Source of the DNA: Exiguobacterium artemiae 255-15
GTDB lineage: Bacteria > Bacillota > Bacilli > Exiguobacteriales > Exiguobacteriaceae
DNA: 64,000 nt
Assembly: GCF_000019905.1 (NCBI RefSeq)
Contig: NC_010556.1
Span: 1,638,001-1,702,000 of the forward strand
Direction of reading: 5' to 3'
Positions 35,510-44,449 of the stretch are shown here, piece after piece. The position numbers and the translations under genes were made by a program. How positions within the stretch are numbered: the stretch's first letter is position 1; each line of letters begins with the position of its first letter. A model generated the notes under the pieces. The model was given only the letters and a program-made list of their open reading frames with translations, had not been told where the DNA came from and did no database searches.

Positions 35510-35537
35510 ATCGTACCAAATGTTTTATAAAAGTCAA
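35510..35537 (-). promoter_or_regulatory. Aldehyde dehydrogenase promoter
   Basis: TTGACT, a 16-nt spacer, and TACGAT with an extended TGG just before it, on the minus strand. Confidence 0.6.
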
Positions 35538-35571
35538 AATTTTCCGATATTTTTTAAAGATTTTTTTTCAC

Positions 35572-35610
35572 AAAAAAAACACGTCATCTCCAAAAAAAGG
35601 ATTGACGTGT
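35572..35610 (-). terminator. Terminator of the DksA-like gene
   Basis: ACACGTCA and TGACGTGT arms with inner TCC/GGA, then T8 on the minus strand. Confidence 0.8.
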
Positions 35611-35622
35611 GGATTGGTCGAA

Positions 35623-36144
35623 TCAGCGTGTCGGATCGATGCCGTCCTCTTTATCAGAAGGTGTATCCGAGTTTCCGAACTCACCGACTTTACTGAATCC
35701 GTCAGTTGCCCCGTCGATGTCTTTACCGGTTGCCGTAACGGATGGATCAAGGACCGCCTCTTCACTCGGGCGCGATGTCGGATCGTTTCCAAGCTGCTCT
35801 TCTTCTTTTTTCGCGTCTTCGATACATAATAACGTTTCCGGAATGATATCAAGACGTTCGATTTCAATCTCTTTGCCACAGACTTTACAGATTCCGTACG
35901 TGCCATCTTCAATTGCTTTTAACGCGACATCGACGTCCGATAACATTTCTTCCTGCATGTCTGTCATTGCTTGATCGCGTTCCCGTAAAAACAATTCGTC
36001 TCCCGAATCGCCCGGGTGGTTGTCGTAGCTCGACAGTTCCCCTGTATCATAGTCGACTTCGCGATTTTCAATATTTGTTTCCGTTTTATTTTTTTCCTTT
36101 AACAAACGTGTTTTGAATGTCTCAATTTGCTTTTCTGATAACAT
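35623..36144 (-). CDS. TraR/DksA-family (YteA-like) protein
   Basis: A 173-residue protein with an N-terminal helical part (LSEKQIETFKTRLLKEK), the YDTGELSSYDNHPGDSGDELFLRERDQ segment typical of Bacillus YteA, and a zinc-finger-like YGICKVCGKEIEIERLDIIPETLLC. Only three Cys are present, as in other YteA proteins. The C-terminal 60 residues are acidic and disordered. The family is linked to RNA polymerase binding and stress. The ATG at 36144 is preferred, with GGAG 9 nt upstream. Confidence 0.82.
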   Translation of the reverse strand: MLSEKQIETFKTRLLKEKNKTETNIENREVDYDTGELSSYDNHPGDSGDELFLRERDQAMTDMQEEMLSDVDVALKAIEDGTYGICKVCGKEIEIERLDIIPETLLCIEDAKKEEEQLGNDPTSRPSEEAVLDPSVTATGKDIDGATDGFSKVGEFGNSDTPSDKEDGIDPTR

Positions 36145-36229
36145 AGCCTTCATCTCCAATTCTTTAGCTTCAGCTTCTTCTCTAAAGGATTTAACCGAAA
36201 TGAAACTATGTTAAACGTTAAAGACTGTC

Positions 36230-37027
36230 TTAAGAGCATTTATAGGAGCGGATCGAGCCGTGTAAATCACAGATGACCGTCATGAATTCTTGACCATCCT
36301 TGAAGCAGATTTGATGGCTTCTGCCGTTTTTAGAAGTCGTAATATCATCGATCCACAGCCGGGTAGCGTCAGCGGAGGATAACATCGCCACTTTGTCACG
36401 AATCAAGAACAGATCAAACGGCAACAGATTCAAGGACTGGATGACTAAACCGAATTTCCGGAACAGCGGATCCAGCTGGTAATGCGAGAGACTGTATAAA
36501 CTCTTCTCCATCCCGCCTATCAACAATTGAATCGAGTGACACGGTTCTCGGCTGTCGATCCGCTCTTTTTGCAGGATGATTCGCCCTTGAACGCCGGATC
36601 CATCAAAGACATGTTGCATTTTCTCTTGATCGACGCGAAGAGCTCCCGGTTTGACATGCAGGACCAGATGCGCAAATTCGGCGTAATCCGGTTTTCCGAT
36701 TTCAAGTGCCTGGATATGTCTCACTTCTTCCCGTTCAATCAATTCAATCAGTCCGCGTTCCACCGTGTCCGATACGTCCTCTTCAGAGGAAAGACGGACA
36801 TCAATCACGTATTGGTCGACGACAGTATTGACTTCGAGTGTATACATCAAGTGCGGGTTCTGTTCTTGTTCGAGGGTCAGGCGGTTCAACAGCAATTGAT
36901 GAATCAGTTCGACCGGTGTATGAGATGAAAATTGACTCGTGTAAATCAAGTGTTTTGCTGCCATCGAATGGTTTGATTTTAATCGTGTTCCTTTAGCCAT
37001 ATATACGTTCACTTTATAATTCAGCAT
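36230..37027 (-). CDS. Hypothetical protein, 265 residues
   Basis: I do not recognise this protein. It shows no signal peptide or membrane helix. The sequence alternates helices and strands, e.g. VELIHQLLLNRLTLEQEQNP and YVIDVRLSSEEDVSDTVERGLIELIE, and ends with two Cys (ICDLHGSIRSYKCS). AAGGTGG lies 4 nt before the ATG. It stands alone between the DksA-like gene and the mannitol locus, all on the minus strand. The 240 bp upstream are AT-rich without a clear promoter. Confidence 0.6.
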   Translation of the reverse strand: MLNYKVNVYMAKGTRLKSNHSMAAKHLIYTSQFSSHTPVELIHQLLLNRLTLEQEQNPHLMYTLEVNTVVDQYVIDVRLSSEEDVSDTVERGLIELIEREEVRHIQALEIGKPDYAEFAHLVLHVKPGALRVDQEKMQHVFDGSGVQGRIILQKERIDSREPCHSIQLLIGGMEKSLYSLSHYQLDPLFRKFGLVIQSLNLLPFDLFLIRDKVAMLSSADATRLWIDDITTSKNGRSHQICFKDGQEFMTVICDLHGSIRSYKCS

Positions 37028-37220
37028 AATTCCACCTTCTCTTAACTAAGAATCGGATCGGAGAATAGTTCCGTTTCTATAGCGTACATCGCAAAAACCG
37101 TTAAAAATATTCGATAACGAATATTCTAAATCTGTTATACACAAGACTATGAATTTATGTTAAAGATTTGGAAATTAGAAAACTTGGGTGCTTTTCCTAA
37201 AACAATTGGATTTAAAGACA

Positions 37221-37255
37221 AAAAAACCAGTCTCCGGCAAACACCGGAACTGGTT
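37221..37255 (-). terminator. Terminator of the mtlAFD operon
   Basis: AACCAGT..CCGG and CCGG..ACTGGTT arms, then T7 on the minus strand. Confidence 0.9.
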
Positions 37256-37269
37256 CAGGTCAAACGGGA

Positions 37270-38415
37270 TCAGGCAATGGAATCACTCATCGGGTGCATC
37301 TGTTCATACTGACTGACAATCAGTTGACTGAGACGTTCGTCTGCTTCCAGTCCCAGATAAGTCGCGACGGTTTCTTGGATGCCGTTTTGTTCAATAAAGG
37401 TATTTAATTCAGAATATTCTGAATAATTTGGATCGGAGTAGGTTAAAGCCGCAGCAATCCCCAGAGCTAATCCATTCGCCTCGATACCACGGTCCATTAA
37501 TTCGCGGGCCGGTTTGACCAACCGGTCGCGTGGCCCGAGCTTTCGGATCGGTGAACGGGCAACACGGACGATTTCATCATGAATCCGCGGATTTTCAAAT
37601 CGTTTAATGTTTTTTTGAATATAGGCGCTGTGATCTTTCGGATCAAAGCCATATTTTTCAAGCAGTAACCATCCGGTTTCATACAAGGCACTTTGTACGC
37701 CGCGCCGGACACGGACATCCTGCAGACTTTCAGCAATCGTCTCTTTTCCAAACAATGCACCGAGGTAAGAGGCGATCGCATGTCCGGTGTTGACGGTGAA
37801 TAATTTCCGTTCGATGAACGGTGTGATGTCTGCCACGTATGTCACACCTTCGAACACCGGATAATCATCCGGTAACGCCTTTGTCTCAATAACCCACTCG
37901 AAAAACGGTTCGACTTCGACGTATAACGGATCTTCATGGTGTTGCAACGGGACAATCCGGTCGACGGCGGCATTCGGGAAAAAGACATTGCCTGGCGTTG
38001 ACTCAAGATAATGCATCACTTCTTGCTGCAAATGACTGGATCCTTCGATCATGTTTTCACATGCGATCACAAAGACGTTTTGGGTTGTCGTCCGTTGTTT
38101 GAGTCCTTCCGCAAGCAAGGGAGCAATTCTCGCAAGCAACGTCGGTCCGACAGCTGTCGTCACGACATCGGCTGTCGCGATGGCTTCGACTACCCGCTCG
38201 GCTTCAGTCTGACTGTTCAATGCTGTGACGCGCGACACCTCTTCCACCGCTGCTTCTTCCGCCGCATAACCGACCGTATACGCCCCGCGCGTTTTCAACG
38301 CTTCGACGACTTCGGCATTCACGTCAATGAAACAGACATCATAACCTGATTTAACCAATTGTAAGCCGATGAAGCCCCGACCGATATTTCCTGCACCAAA
38401 ATGAACGGCTTTCAT
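37270..38415 (-). CDS. mtlD: Mannitol-1-phosphate 5-dehydrogenase MtlD
   Basis: MtlD oxidises mannitol-1-phosphate to fructose-6-phosphate with NAD+. The 381-residue protein starts AVHFGAGNIGRGFIGLQL (Rossmann loop), has PNAAVDRIVPLQ and the catalytic-region LFTVNTGHAIASYLG (about 205-219). It is intact, unlike mtlA and mtlR in the same locus. GGAGG precedes the ATG by 8 nt. It is the last gene of the operon. Confidence 0.94.
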   Translation of the reverse strand: MKAVHFGAGNIGRGFIGLQLVKSGYDVCFIDVNAEVVEALKTRGAYTVGYAAEEAAVEEVSRVTALNSQTEAERVVEAIATADVVTTAVGPTLLARIAPLLAEGLKQRTTTQNVFVIACENMIEGSSHLQQEVMHYLESTPGNVFFPNAAVDRIVPLQHHEDPLYVEVEPFFEWVIETKALPDDYPVFEGVTYVADITPFIERKLFTVNTGHAIASYLGALFGKETIAESLQDVRVRRGVQSALYETGWLLLEKYGFDPKDHSAYIQKNIKRFENPRIHDEIVRVARSPIRKLGPRDRLVKPARELMDRGIEANGLALGIAAALTYSDPNYSEYSELNTFIEQNGIQETVATYLGLEADERLSQLIVSQYEQMHPMSDSIA

Positions 38416-38418
38416 AGC

Positions 38419-38856
38419 TTACACCTCCACAGATAACAGCTGAATAATGTCTTCGGCTGTTTGCGCTTTGACCAACTGCTCGACATTCTCTTCATCCGAA
38501 CAAATAATGGCAATGTGCGACAGCAGTTCCAGGTGTTCGTCACCGATGCCGGCAATCCCGATGATCAGCTTTGCCTGTTCGGTTCCGAACGACACACCGT
38601 TCGGAACCTGTAGAATGGATAATCCTGTTTTTAAGACTTCTTCTTTTGACTCTTCCGTCCCATGAGGAATCGCGACATGGTTTCCGATGTAGACCGTCGA
38701 TAACCGGTGACGGGTTTTCATCGATTCGATATAGTTCGGACGGACATATCCATGATCGACGAGCAATGTTCCTGCTGCTTCAATCGCTTCCTCGTCCGTA
38801 TTAAACTGTTGATTCAGTAACACCATTTCTTTTTCCAGTTTCATCGCAGTTGCCAT
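38419..38856 (-). CDS. mtlF: Mannitol PTS EIIA (MtlF)
   Basis: A 145-residue EIIA of the mannitol/fructose class. The phosphorylated His is in VAIPHGTEESKEEV (about His65). It passes phosphate from HPr to the EIIB domain of MtlA. It lies between mtlA and mtlD with gaps of 24 and 3 nt, in one operon, and is intact. Confidence 0.93.
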   Translation of the reverse strand: MATAMKLEKEMVLLNQQFNTDEEAIEAAGTLLVDHGYVRPNYIESMKTRHRLSTVYIGNHVAIPHGTEESKEEVLKTGLSILQVPNGVSFGTEQAKLIIGIAGIGDEHLELLSHIAIICSDEENVEQLVKAQTAEDIIQLLSVEV

Positions 38857-38880
38857 CCTTCATTCACTCCTGTCTATTTT

Positions 38881-40315
38881 TTAAGAAATTTTATTGCGTG
38901 CTGTTTCGATTTCGTGAACCAGTTGATCATAGTAACCTGCATTCAAGAAGTTTTCGACGGACCGATGTTCAGCTTGCGGTACTCGTTCCTTCGCCCGTTG
39001 CGTCAAATCCTGGTGCGTGATGATGAATTCGGCATCTGTCGGGAGTTGACTGATCGACGTGTTCGTTACTTTAATCGGCAGTCCGGCTTTATTAATTTTG
39101 TTGCGTAAGACGGATGCGCCCATTGCACTCGATCCCATTCCGGCGTCGCAGGCAAAAATGATGTGTTCGACTTCTGCTAATGAAGTTGCAGATTCCGCTG
39201 AAACAAGCGAGGAAGCAATCGAATTTTTACCTTTCATCGCGCTGACATTAGCCGTTGCTTCTTCAAGCGATGTCTCTTTTGCTTTACTCGTTTTGAGCAA
39301 GACAGACGAAACAACAAACGTAACGGATGCAGAAATTAGGATACCGGCAACAAGACCGACATATGAACCGCGAGATGCCATCGCAAGGACAGCAATGATA
39401 CTTCCTGGTGAAGCCGGTGCGACCAGACCGACATCAAATAAGACGAAAGTGAGGATACCGCTCATACCGCCGGCAATCATGGCGAGCAAGAGAACCGGTT
39501 TCATCAGCACATACGGGAAGTAGATTTCATGAATCCCGCTGATGAACTGGATAAAGGCTGCCCCTGGTGCTGTCTTTTTCGCTGCACCTGAACCGAAGAC
39601 CGAATAAGCGAGTAACAAGCCGAGACCCGGTCCCGGATTCGCTTCGAGTAAAAACAGAACCGATTTTCCGGCTTCACTAACTTGGTCCAAACCGAGCGGA
39701 CTTAAGATTCCGTGGTTAATGGCATTGTTGAGGAACAAGATTTTAGCCGGTTCGATGAACAGACTCGCAAGTGGCAGCAAATGAGCACTGACGATCGCTC
39801 CAACAGCCGCTGCCATGATATCGTCCAGTCCCGTCATCAGCGGACCAAACAGTTTAAAGCCACCGATCATCAACAAACCACCGATAATCCCGACCGAGAA
39901 ATTGTTAACGAGCATCTCAAGACCCGGTTTAACTTTGCCTTCAATTAGTTGATCAAATTTCTTGATGGTAAATCCGCCGAGTGGTCCCATGAACATTGCG
40001 CCGAGGAACATCGGAATTTCTGTTCCGACGATGACCCCCATCGTCGCCAGTGCCCCGACGACTCCTACGCGAACGTCATGCATCAATTTCCCGCCGGTAA
40101 ACCCAATCAGTAGCGGCAACAGATACGTAATCGTCGGACCGACTAACTCCGCCAGACTTTTATTCGATGCCCACCCGGTCGGAATGAATAACGCCGTGAT
40201 GATCCCCCCAGGCGATGAATGCACCGATGTTCGGCATGACCATCCCGCTGAGGAAACTTCCAAACCGTTGTACCTGGACACGGAGTCCACGTTTTCCTTC
40301 TTGTGTTGTTGTCAT
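38881..40315 (-). pseudogene. mtlA: Mannitol PTS EIICB (MtlA), apparent +1 frameshift
   Basis: MtlA imports and phosphorylates mannitol. The N-terminus [33 protein letters not shown] lies in one frame (40315 to about 40209), and the rest, from [12 protein letters not shown] to the end, in the next. The break is a run of six C at 40204-40209 (G6 on the coding strand); five would restore the normal 477-residue protein. Beyond it the gene is intact: EIIC helices, GGIHEIYFPYVLM, and EIIB Cys in FACDAGMGSSAMGA (about residue 385). This may be true decay or a homopolymer sequencing error. GGAGG lies 8 nt before the ATG. Confidence 0.85.
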
Positions 40316-40369
40316 TGGTGTACCCTCCATTTCGTTTGCATTGTATGATAAGTGCTTTGCTATGCCCTT

Positions 40370-40399
40370 ATTGTATGCGCTATGGAAACGCTTACTCAA
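40370..40399 (-). promoter_or_regulatory. mtlA promoter with embedded cre site
   Basis: On the minus strand TTGAGT (40399-40394), an 18-nt spacer, and TACAAT (40375-40370). The plus strand carries ATGGAAACGCTTACT at 40382-40396, matching cre at 14 of 15 positions, inside the spacer. CcpA would block polymerase directly. Confidence 0.7.
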
Positions 40400-40441
40400 T
40401 CTTTCCTAGTTCACGTTTTGTCAGATTACTTGGACAAGACC

Positions 40442-40474
40442 AAAAGAACCATCCGTATCAACGAATGGTTCTTC
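40442..40474 (-). terminator. Terminator of mtlR
   Basis: AAGAACCAT..CG and CG..ATGGTTCTT arms, followed by TTTT on the minus strand. Confidence 0.8.
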
Positions 40475-40487
40475 TGATTTGTTGTCC

Positions 40488-42522
40488 TCATGAGAAATTA
40501 ATCGGTTGCTCGACCGCCTCGAGCTCTCTTTCGATGACCTTCCGGAATGTCCGGTTCAAAATCTGTTGCAGTTGATGAACATCCCCGTATTCAAATTGAT
40601 GGGTTTGTTCATCATTTTCGATGATCGCACCACTGATTGAGCTGAGCAGTTGCAGCAGTTGATCCGTCGCTTCTTCTGGTGCCGCGAGTACTAAAATCCG
40701 TTCGACCGGTTGAATGAGCTGATCCATCCCCAAAAGATCAATCGGTTGATCCAGCTCATAGATGAAGAACCCTCCACGATGAATCGATTCGTCGCGACCA
40801 TGGAATAAAGCCAACCGTGTCCCGGGAATGCCGAGTCCAGACATCTCGTGACGCCGTAACAATTGCGCCGATAATTGGACGGCCGACGAGGTGACGTTTT
40901 TTTCGACCAGTCCATTGCTGATTTCAAGAAGGATTTCTTCTAACCCTTCCGTTTGCGAAGCAATCGTTTCAATGGAAAACGCGTCACTCAATTGGCGGGC
41001 CGTCTTGACCAATTCTTCCAATCGAACTAAATCCAGCCATCCCGATGACTCCTGACGGACGGGAGATTGGAACGATTTCGGTAGGGAGACAAGTAATTTC
41101 CGGATTCGGTCAACTTCTTCTTTCGGCAGTAACGGATTGACGAGCAGATGCGGTTGACTAATGTCCGGCAACGGCACCGTCGATAACACAAAGTCATAAT
41201 CCTTCAGTTGGAGACGTCCAATGCCAAAGAGAGACGAACTTTCGACTTGCTCGAGTTCGGTAAATTCATGCCGTAACCGGTTCATCAGTAATTTCGACGA
41301 TCCGAGTCCCGCCGAACAGACGACGAGTACACGGTAGGGTGTTTTCGGCAACGGTTTACTTAAAACAGCGCCAAAGTGCATCACCCAAAAGGCTAAGTCA
41401 TAATCCACAAACGTTTGATCGTTGAAGACGAATTCAGCGGCTTGTTTAACAGCGTCAAACAAACGCGGGTACTCCCGTTCGATCTGTTTAATGACATAAG
41501 ACGGATTCACGATGTTTTGTTTCGTATATGACATGATGTGACTGACCAACCCGTGTTCGAGCGCCCGGTCCTCTGTGAAACCTTCTCCGTACAATAAGGA
41601 GACCTGTTCGATCAGTCGTTTGACACGCAGACGAATAACCAGTTCTTCGCCGGTCTCCAGCTGATCTTGTTGAAAATTCCGCAACTCTTCAGAAATCCAT
41701 TGCCGCTCGGCAATCGATAAGGGGTACGGCAACCGTTGCTGTAGCGTATCGACGTGATGCAAGACTTCGAGCGGATATGCTTTTAATTCATAGACCATCG
41801 GAAACTGGTCCATCCGAATCGCTTGAACGGCTAAACTCAGCGTCGCCCGCATGAGAAGTCGATCACTGATATCCTGCTGTTTCGTCAAAGGAGCAATCAC
41901 GGCATACGATTGGTTAATCGCTTCAATCCACTCCCGCTGCTGAATCTGAAGCAGATGCGGCAGTTGATCGACATGACCTTGCAGGAACCGGTAAAAGGAC
42001 AAGGACATCCCATTGCGTAAAAATCAACGAGACCAGCAACCGTCGTTTGTTGATTTCTTCGCCGATGACTTCAGCCCCTAACCCCTTTTTACGTTTTAAT
42101 TCCAGTGCATACTGACAGAACCATTCATCAATCCGTTCTAAATCTTGACTGATCGTACTTGGCGCGATGTACATGGCATGTGCCAAAGCCTGCAGTTTGA
42201 TCATTCCTTGTTCCTGCAAAAGGCGGTATGCGAGTTCGACTTGCCGGTCTTCCGCTGAGGGTAACTGACGATGGGATAACAATAGCGCTTCACGCAGTTC
42301 CCGCTTCTGTCCCTCATCCCCATTCAGCTGTAAACCGCGCCCCCGTACATAAACCAGTTCCAACTGAAACGGTGCTACGGTTTGCCCAAGCCGGTCTCGT
42401 TCCCGTTGAATCGTCCGTTCCGAAGTTTCGAGTGCTTCTGCGATTTCCTGAATCTGAACCGGTTCTGATTTCGTCAGTAAATAAAACAAGATTTCTCGCT
42501 CACGGGCCGTAAAATCAGTCAC
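40488..42522 (-). pseudogene. mtlR: Mannitol operon activator MtlR, apparent +1 frameshift
   Basis: MtlR is a PRD-containing PTS-controlled activator of mtl genes. Residues 1 to about 172 (HTH: FTAREREILFYLLTKSE and ALETSERTIQRERDRL, then the start of PRD1) end in one frame at LLVSLIFTQW, and the protein continues in the next frame from MSLSFYRFLQGHV. Losing one G from the GGG at 42009-42011 joins them. The remainder keeps PRD1, PRD2, an EIIB-like domain (VLVVCSAGLGSSKLLMNRL) and an EIIA-like end. The rejoined length of about 677 residues is typical of MtlR. This is the second frameshift of the locus. Confidence 0.82.
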
Positions 42523-42808
42523 TTTGCATCAACTCATTTCTAATGGTCTCAATTAAAAAATCATAGGATGCCGTTGCCAACAAATGATCAATGGCAAATA
42601 CCCGACACGAGGCATTAACCGGAAGATTTACAACGATTTGCCGGGGACCGACCAAAAAGCTGACATCTGCCGGAATTTCTTTGGCCCGACACGTTTCAAC
42701 CGTGACAGATAATCGCTCTTTTTGTAATCGATCCCGTAAGACTTTTGCCCCCATGACACTGCTGACTAGGCCCGAGTCGCAGACAAAGATAATGGTCATC
42801 ATATCCAT
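42515..42808 (-). CDS. Stand-alone mannitol-type PTS EIIB
   Basis: A 97-residue EIIB-like domain with the phosphorylatable Cys in IIFVCDSGLVSSVMGAKVLRDRL (about Cys9), like the C-terminal domain of MtlA. It overlaps the mtlR start by 8 nt and shares its transcript. As MtlA already has an EIIB domain, this copy may serve in phospho-signalling to MtlR. The ATG at 42808 has AAGGGG 8 nt upstream. Confidence 0.8.
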   Translation of the reverse strand: MDMMTIIFVCDSGLVSSVMGAKVLRDRLQKERLSVTVETCRAKEIPADVSFLVGPRQIVVNLPVNASCRVFAIDHLLATASYDFLIETIRNELMQSD

Positions 42809-42920
42809 CCTATTCACCCCTTCCCTTTTATCCTATCTGAGAGCGCTTAAAAACGGGGCGATGATAAACCGGTTTATTTAATTTCTTTTTTTAATCTTGT
42901 CCAAAATTCCTGACAGATCA

Positions 42921-42963
42921 AAAAAACGTTCGAATCTCCCGCCTGAGGAGGTTCGAACGTTTT
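42921..42963. terminator. Bidirectional terminator after gltD
   Basis: AAAACGTTCGAA and TTCGAACGTTTT arms with an inner CTCC/GGAG stem. Confidence 0.9.
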
Positions 42964-42979
42964 CCATGTCTAATCCGGG

Positions 42980-44449
42980 TCACCCGGTTTGTTTATGCAC
43001 GGTTAAAAGATGTTGTTCGACTTTTTCAGCGACTTCCCGTCCTTCGCGGATCGCCCAAACAATCAAGGACTGACCACGACGGGCGTCGCCGGCGGCAAAG
43101 ACCCCCGGTCGGTCGGTCGCATATGCCATCGTTTTAATCTTACCGTTTTGTGACGCAACCGGTAGGTGCCGCAGAACATCCTGCTCGACGCCGCTGAAGC
43201 CGATGGCAATCAACATTGTATCAACCGGATAATATTTTTCGGTTCCGGGAAGCTTCTGAAACTCCACCCGTCCGTCGGCATGACGGATTTTGTCATTATA
43301 AATCGTCCAGACACCGGTCAATCGGCCTGCTTCATCCGTCGTATAACGCTCGATTGCAATCAAGTATTCCCGGGGATCGCGACCAAACTGCACGTGTGCT
43401 TCCTCATACCCGTAATCGAGAGTGAACAGGTTCGGTGTATCCGGCCACATATTGTCCGCTGTCCGTGTTGAGCCCGGCATCTGGTGTTTGCCGAACTGAA
43501 CGACGGAGCGGCAACCTTGCCGCAGTGCCGTCGCCACACAGTCGGCGCCTGTATCTCCGCCTCCGATGACAAGGACATCTTTCCCCCGTGTATCATGCAG
43601 GTCAATCAAAGATTGTCCGGTCAGGAGTTGCCGTGTCACACTCGTCAAATAGTCCATCGCGTATCCGACGCCCTGACCCGGTGCGTCCGGTATTTTGCGG
43701 GGCTCGGTTGCACCGACACAGAGGATGACGGCATCGTAATCGGCTTCCAGTTGATCCAGTGAGACATCAAGACCAATCGTGACACCGGTTTTAAATGTGA
43801 TGCCTTCCGTTTCAAGCAATCGGACACGGCGGGCGACGATATCTTTTGAAAGCTTCATCGCCGGAATCCCGTACGTCAACAGACCGCCGACTTGATCTTC
43901 CCGTTCAAAGACGGTCACGTGATGCCCTGCTTGATTCAATTGATCGGCTGCCGCTAAGCCTGCCGGACCAGAACCGACAATCGCAATCCGGTGCTGGCTT
44001 CTGACTGACGGAATACGCGGTTGGACCCACCCGTTCTCAAAACCGATATCGATAATGGTCCGTTCGATCTGTTTAATGGTGACAGCAGGTTCATTGATGG
44101 ACAGCGTACACGATCCTTCACAGGGCGCGGGACAGACCCGGCCCGTGAATTCAGGAAAATTATTCGTTTCCTGCAGCCGTTCAAGGGCTTCCTGGAAGTT
44201 GCCCTGTTCGACCAGTACGTTCCACTCGGGAATTAAGTTGTAGACCGGACAACCGATTTTGACTTGACTATATGTCTCACCGACATGGCAAAACGGTGTC
44301 CCGCAATCCATACAACGGCTCGCCTGTTCCGAAGCTTCCGTTTCAGAAAAACGTTCTTTATACTCGTTAAAATCACCAATTCGTTCACTGCTGTCACGTT
44401 CCTTGCCTGCCTGGCGGGGAACGTTCATGAATTGATCCCGTCTCTTCAT
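42980..44449 (-). CDS. gltD: Glutamate synthase small subunit GltD
   Basis: GltD oxidises NADPH and passes electrons to GltB. The 489-residue protein has the N-terminal Fe-S Cys pattern CMDCGTPFCH...CPVYN and CPAPCEGSC, the FAD loop IAIVGSGPAGLAAADQL (about 146-162) and the NADPH loop VLVIGGGDTGADCVATAL. The end VFAAGDARRGQSLIVWAI is typical. It overlaps gltB by 4 nt (ATGA). Confidence 0.95.
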   Translation of the reverse strand: MKRRDQFMNVPRQAGKERDSSERIGDFNEYKERFSETEASEQASRCMDCGTPFCHVGETYSQVKIGCPVYNLIPEWNVLVEQGNFQEALERLQETNNFPEFTGRVCPAPCEGSCTLSINEPAVTIKQIERTIIDIGFENGWVQPRIPSVRSQHRIAIVGSGPAGLAAADQLNQAGHHVTVFEREDQVGGLLTYGIPAMKLSKDIVARRVRLLETEGITFKTGVTIGLDVSLDQLEADYDAVILCVGATEPRKIPDAPGQGVGYAMDYLTSVTRQLLTGQSLIDLHDTRGKDVLVIGGGDTGADCVATALRQGCRSVVQFGKHQMPGSTRTADNMWPDTPNLFTLDYGYEEAHVQFGRDPREYLIAIERYTTDEAGRLTGVWTIYNDKIRHADGRVEFQKLPGTEKYYPVDTMLIAIGFSGVEQDVLRHLPVASQNGKIKTMAYATDRPGVFAAGDARRGQSLIVWAIREGREVAEKVEQHLLTVHKQTG

